NCBI GenBank assembly: GCA_016764955.1
Contig: JAESQZ010000167.1
Coordinates: forward strand, 1-16,212
DNA: 16,212 bases
Reading direction: 5' to 3'
Source of the DNA: Deltaproteobacteria bacterium
GTDB lineage: Bacteria > Myxococcota > UBA727 > JABDBI01
Position numbers and translations under genes: made by a program. The notes beneath the pieces are model-generated. The model worked only from the letters and a program-made list of their open reading frames with translations, did no database searches and was not told where the DNA came from. This document shows, piece after piece, positions 13,136 through 16,212 of this stretch. Position 1 is the stretch's first letter. Every line of letters begins with the position of its first letter.

Positions 13136-13456
13136 ATGCCAACCAAGAAGCAGCTTCAAGAAGAAGGCGATACCCTAACTCGGGAAGAAACCAAAATCAG
13201 AAAGCCTAAGCGCTACTGGGTGATCATGCATAATGATGACTATACTTCCCAAGAATTTGTCACCCACGTGCTGGAGATTTACTTTCATAAACCAAGCCCT
13301 GAAGCCCACCGGCTCATGATGGAAGTCCACACCAAAGGCAAGGCTGGCGCGGGCCTTTACTCCAAAGATATGGCAGAAACCAAGGCCAGCCAAGTTATGC
13401 AATATGCACGTGAAAACGGCATGCCGCTTAAGTTGAGCACGCAGGCTGAGAGCTAA
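13136..13456 (+). CDS. clpS: ATP-dependent Clp protease adaptor ClpS
   Basis: The N-degron adaptor that delivers substrates with bulky hydrophobic N-termini to ClpAP. The 106-aa length is normal. The core (about 25-100) shows KPKRYWVIMHNDDYTSQEFV, with N33, D34 and D35 that bind the substrate amino group. MMEVHTKGKAG follows, with H65 of the same pocket, and then a family-typical MAETKASQV. The flexible N-terminus (1-22) is charged, as expected for the ClpA-binding arm. clpA does not follow; the next gene is a 5'-nucleotidase after a repeat block. It is divergent from serS. Confidence 0.96.
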   Translation: MPTKKQLQEEGDTLTREETKIRKPKRYWVIMHNDDYTSQEFVTHVLEIYFHKPSPEAHRLMMEVHTKGKAGAGLYSKDMAETKASQVMQYARENGMPLKLSTQAES

Positions 13457-13469
13457 AGCGCTGCATATT

Positions 13470-13565
13470 GTCACCCCGGCCTTGAGCCGGGGTCCAGTAA
13501 TAAACGTGATATTTTCAAATAACCGCATGGCCTTATGCTGGATCCCGGGTCAAGCCCGGGATGAC
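13470..13565. repeat. REP-like paired-hairpin element, GC-rich copy 3 (intergenic)
   Basis: Arms at 13470-13497 and 13538-13565, inverted, with a 40-bp spacer. Each has a GTCA end, an 8-bp stem, a 5-nt loop (CTTGA or TCAAG) and CCAG. The stems are ACCCCGGC/GCCGGGGT and ATCCCGGG/CCCGGGAT. It lies 13 bp after clpS and could form strong hairpins ending or protecting its mRNA. It shares the outer design of the AT-richer copies but has a different stem and loop. Confidence 0.87.
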
Positions 13566-13611
13566 ACCCGCCGCCCGGGATGACACCCGCCGCCCGGGAT
13601 GACACCTGCCG
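13555..13611. repeat. Three tandem 19-bp copies grown from the REP arm
   Basis: Unit CCCGGGATGACACCCGCCG at 13555-13573, 13574-13592 and 13593-13611; the third has T for C in ACACCTG. Each unit starts with the outer stem strand and GATGAC end of copy 3, so this is a tandem expansion of the element's edge. Nothing else was seen in 13612-13680. Confidence 0.85.
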
Positions 13612-13690
13612 CCCAAAATTCCCACATGATCAACCGATGTGACCGTTGGAACAAGCCTCTATAGCAGGTTGTCAAAACCTTGGAGGAAAC

Positions 13691-15400
13691 TTGAAACGAC
13701 TGTTTCTATTCTCATTACTGACATCTGGAATCTTGCTCGCTTCTGAAGCCAAACAGATTCATATTGTCTCAACAACCGATCTACACGGCTATCTCCAAGC
13801 TAAAAAAACAGATGCTAATCTTGATATCGGCGGCGTTGATACCATGCTCGGGTTTTTCAACATTGCCAAGCAAGCAGATCCTGAAACCCTATTTCTAGAT
13901 TCAGGGGACACGTTCCAAGGCACCATTATCTCCAACTCAAGTGATGGCGCACCTGTGGTTCGATGGATGGATCATGTTGGTTATTTAGCAGCAGCTATTG
14001 GCAATCATGAATTCGACTTTGGGCCAGGTAACGGATTTATAAGCGTCCAAAAGCCAGGTCAAGATCCAGTGGGCGCCCTGAAAGCACGAGTCGCACAAGC
14101 TAAGTTTAAATTCTTAGCCGCCAATATTTGTGAGCCAGCTCACGATCCTGCTCAATGCAAAAACCCAGAAAACTTTCAACCAGCTTCTTTTACAAAGTCC
14201 TATCTGCTCAAAACTATTCACGGGATAAAACTAGGAATCATAGGCTTGAGCACATTAGAAACGCCAGATAAAACCCTTTCCAGCAATGTCACTCATCTAA
14301 AATTCATGCCGCTCGCAAAAACTGTCGAGCGATTTGCCTCTGAGTTAAGAAAGCAAGGCGTCAAATATATAGTTGTGATCATTCATGATGGCGAAGCAGC
14401 CATCAAAAAAATGCTCGATCAACTTAGTCCTGAAACACGCGCCATGATTCCTGTCATTTTAGGAGGCCATACCCACGAACACGCTAATACTACTCATAAA
14501 GGCGTACAGATTTTAATCACAGGAAATTATGGCGAAGCCTTTGGTTACACAACTCTTGAGTTAGACAAAAAACTTAAAACTAAAAGCAGCCAAACCATCT
14601 ATTTTTGCCATCAAGTATTTTCGAGTACCCAGTCCTGTATAGATGGCTCTGGAGCAATTCAGCCTGCTCAATTTTTAGGCAAAATCGTCAAGCCTGACTC
14701 AAGCGCCTCTGGCATACTCAAAGAAGACATTGCAAAAGCAGAAGCTGTTTCGTCAAAAGTCGTCGGCAGACTAGCATCATCTTTATTTCGCACTGAAACA
14801 AGCGGCGAGTCTAGTTTAGGCAACTTCATGGCTGATGCCTTCCGTATGTGCAAAGACTCTGCCTGTAAAGAGCATGCAGATATTGCGTTTTTAAACAACG
14901 GAGCTATTCGAAGCGCCTCTATAAAAGCTGGCCCTGTTAACTATGGGCAGATTTTTGAAGTCATGCCTTTTGACAACGTTCATGTTGAATTAATGCTCTC
15001 TGGGAAGCAAATTCACGACTTACTAACACTTTGGTATTATCACCGAGAAGACATCCGAAATCCTCAAATGTCTGGGCTGCAAGTCACTTACTTGCTAAAC
15101 CCCAAAAAACCTCGAGTACTACACAATGAGACAGGCGAAAGCAAAGTATTACTGGACCCCATCAAGTCGATCCAATTTTCAAATGGCAATGTTTTTGAAG
15201 AGAGTAAAACTTATCGTGTTGTTTTAAACAACTTCTTAGCAAGCGGAGGCGGCGGCACAGCTTTTATTTTAAACAGCCTTAAGCCCAAACCGAAGTTTTT
15301 TTATAGTCGAAAGCTTAGAGATCAGCTGGTTGACTATTTTGCACTTAAGCCATCTGGTTGGGACTATGGAAAAGTGAGGCAGAGGGTTTATTATCATTAG
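13691..15400 (+). CDS. UshA-like secreted 5'-nucleotidase / metallophosphatase
   Basis: Exported enzyme hydrolysing nucleotides (5'-nucleotidase family) or related phosphoesters. From the TTG at 13691 it is 569 aa: signal peptide MKRLFLFSLLTSGILLASEA, then a calcineurin-like metal domain with TTDLHG (28-33), DSGDTFQG (70-77), GNHEFD (104-109) and GGHTHEH. The C-terminal 5'-nucleotidase domain follows, with ESSLGNFMADAF, LNNGAIR, PFDN and NNFLASGGGG. An ATG at 13646 would add 15 residues before the signal peptide. TTG is favoured because GGAGG (13682-13686) lies 4 nt before it and it begins at the signal peptide. The last 56 bp overlap the trpA 3' end tail to tail. Confidence 0.9.
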   Translation: MKRLFLFSLLTSGILLASEAKQIHIVSTTDLHGYLQAKKTDANLDIGGVDTMLGFFNIAKQADPETLFLDSGDTFQGTIISNSSDGAPVVRWMDHVGYLAAAIGNHEFDFGPGNGFISVQKPGQDPVGALKARVAQAKFKFLAANICEPAHDPAQCKNPENFQPASFTKSYLLKTIHGIKLGIIGLSTLETPDKTLSSNVTHLKFMPLAKTVERFASELRKQGVKYIVVIIHDGEAAIKKMLDQLSPETRAMIPVILGGHTHEHANTTHKGVQILITGNYGEAFGYTTLELDKKLKTKSSQTIYFCHQVFSSTQSCIDGSGAIQPAQFLGKIVKPDSSASGILKEDIAKAEAVSSKVVGRLASSLFRTETSGESSLGNFMADAFRMCKDSACKEHADIAFLNNGAIRSASIKAGPVNYGQIFEVMPFDNVHVELMLSGKQIHDLLTLWYYHREDIRNPQMSGLQVTYLLNPKKPRVLHNETGESKVLLDPIKSIQFSNGNVFEESKTYRVVLNNFLASGGGGTAFILNSLKPKPKFFYSRKLRDQLVDYFALKPSGWDYGKVRQRVYYH

Positions 15401-16193
15401 TCGCCTCTTTCATCGACTTCACAAAAGCAGCCAGTTCGTCTGGCTTTTCAATCCCGATTTTCACAACAGCTGAGCCAGATATTGCCCCAGCAGCGCCTTC
15501 AGCCAAAGCTTGGCGAACATGTTCCGGTTTCGAAATTCCAAAGCCCAGCATTACGGGCGGCGCACCTAGTTCAGCAAGCTTTGTGATTAAAGCTTTGGAA
15601 CTTAAGTTTAGCTTATCATCTGCACCAGTCACACCAGCACGTGTCACGCTATATACATAACCTTTCGATAGCTTCGCAATATCTTGGAGCTGTTCAGGCG
15701 TTGAATTGGGAGGTGCAATCATGACAGGATCCACGCCTGCCTGCATTGCTGCCTCACAAAATACTGGCGCTTCTAAAGTTGGAACATCAGCCAATAATAC
15801 CGAGTCGACACCTGCTTGAGCGGCATCCGCATAAAACGATTCCAAGCTCCTACGAACAGCCAGATTGGCATAAGTTAAGATCCCAATGGGGATTTCTGGG
15901 TAGTTAGCCCGGATTTGCTGCACAAGCCTAAAGCACATCGATACATGACTGGATCCCGGCTCAAGGCCGGGATGACAGAGTGCGCGCATGGCAGCACGTT
16001 GAACCACAGGACCATCAGCCACTGGATCCGAAAACGGAATCCCGAGTTCGAGCGCATCGGCACCGTTTTCAACTAAAGCTTTAATGCGCGCTAGCGAAGT
16101 CTCTGGGTCTGGATCGCCAAGCATCCAAAACGGCACAAAGGCACCTTCATTTTTTCGCTTCAAGCTTTCAAACATCTGTTGATATCGGCTCAT
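15345..16193 (-). CDS. trpA: Tryptophan synthase alpha chain
   Basis: Cleaves indole-3-glycerol phosphate and passes indole to TrpB. The 282-aa TIM barrel retains catalytic E49 (DALELGIPFSDP) and D60 (VADGP), numbered as in E. coli. The phosphate-binding loops GFGIS and AGAISGSAVVKI and the conserved RAGVTGA are also present. Between residues 72 and 87 the normal short loop is replaced by CHPGLEPGSSHVSM, about 6 residues longer; residues 73-82 are read from a REP-like hairpin. The end is also extended (ATNDNKPSASLFHSPNQMA), in the stretch overlapping the nucleotidase gene. Its ATG overlaps the upstream stop (ATGA), and GAGG sits 7 nt before it. Confidence 0.95.
   Translation of the reverse strand: MSRYQQMFESLKRKNEGAFVPFWMLGDPDPETSLARIKALVENGADALELGIPFSDPVADGPVVQRAAMRALCHPGLEPGSSHVSMCFRLVQQIRANYPEIPIGILTYANLAVRRSLESFYADAAQAGVDSVLLADVPTLEAPVFCEAAMQAGVDPVMIAPPNSTPEQLQDIAKLSKGYVYSVTRAGVTGADDKLNLSSKALITKLAELGAPPVMLGFGISKPEHVRQALAEGAAGAISGSAVVKIGIEKPDELAAFVKSMKEATNDNKPSASLFHSPNQMA
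15949..15976. repeat. Single arm of the GC-rich REP-like repeat inside trpA (copy 4)
   Basis: 28 bp: CTGG, stem ATCCCGGC, loop TCAAG, stem GCCGGGAT, GAC end. It differs from the right arm of copy 3 (13538-13565) only at two positions that pair with each other (G-C swapped to C-G). It is read in frame as part of TrpA and lacks its inverted partner. Confidence 0.85.
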
Positions 16194-16212
16194 TGCTTGA
16201 CCTCGCCCATCA
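16190..16212 (-). CDS. C-terminal end of the gene upstream of trpA (probably trpB), partial
   Basis: The minus strand at the window edge reads M-G-E-V-K-Q and TGA (16190-16192), overlapping the trpA ATG. Such overlap is usual for trpB-trpA, so trpB is the likely gene. The six residues themselves do not prove it. Confidence 0.45.

Noticed and set aside
13555..13611. Short tandem repeats that could suggest a CRISPR array
   Set aside because: The units are contiguous 19-mers without spacers and derive from the edge of the adjacent palindromic element; no cas genes are present.
15875..16072. Minus-strand frame reading VIPALSRDP in trpA
   Set aside because: An out-of-frame shadow of trpA across the repeat arm; TrpA motifs continue on both sides in the real frame.

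Overview
The window is 16.2 kb of a moderate-GC Gram-negative bacterial chromosome. It holds housekeeping genes (seryl-tRNA synthetase, ClpS, pantothenate kinase, poly(A) polymerase, TrpA, MscL) and, on the left, a decayed accessory segment. A matrixin-type metalloprotease ends in a MYXO-CTERM-like tail (GSGGCS, one hydrophobic helix, RRRKKC). That, with its Cys-rich repeats, points to a Myxococcota or other former deltaproteobacterial lineage of low GC. This placement is an inference and not firm.

Layout. 1-2196: a short-chain dehydrogenase (+) converges on mscL and a DUF456 membrane protein (both -). The 3' end of the dehydrogenase gene is built from a scrambled, internally deleted copy of the DUF456 gene end. 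2193-3675: an AbiE-type toxin-antitoxin pair (-) with a promoter/operator carrying two TGTTAACA palindromes; the toxin stop overlaps the DUF456 start (ATGA). 3688-6038: an accessory graveyard. It contains a 415-bp segment bounded by near-perfect 19-bp inverted repeats and holding a methyltransferase tail, a secreted 445-aa protein of unknown function, an IS91-like transposase remnant, and a pyrD tail. 6039-6677: a winged-helix protein carrying a palindromic repeat in its reading frame, converging on tRNA-Arg(CCT).

6693-13068 is one long minus-strand block: serS, a DUF2058 gene, a 176-aa exported protein, the matrixin protease, coaX, pcnB, a degenerate LysM/M23 (NlpD-like) lipoprotein, and tRNA-Arg. 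Most junctions overlap or are under 30 nt; the one real gap is 73 bp before the 176-aa gene. 13136-15400 (+): clpS, a REP-like repeat block, and a UshA-like secreted 5'-nucleotidase that starts at TTG. 15345-16212 (-): trpA, overlapping the nucleotidase tail to tail, and the last codons of an upstream gene that is probably trpB.

The most striking signal is a family of paired hairpin repeats (GTCA, stem, loop, stem, CCAG). Three of the four copies lie inside reading frames without breaking them: a winged-helix protein, the signal-peptide n-region of the NlpD-like protein, and TrpA. The stems of different copies differ by compensating base pairs. Translations are quoted from the sequence; family names come from motif recognition, since no search was run.
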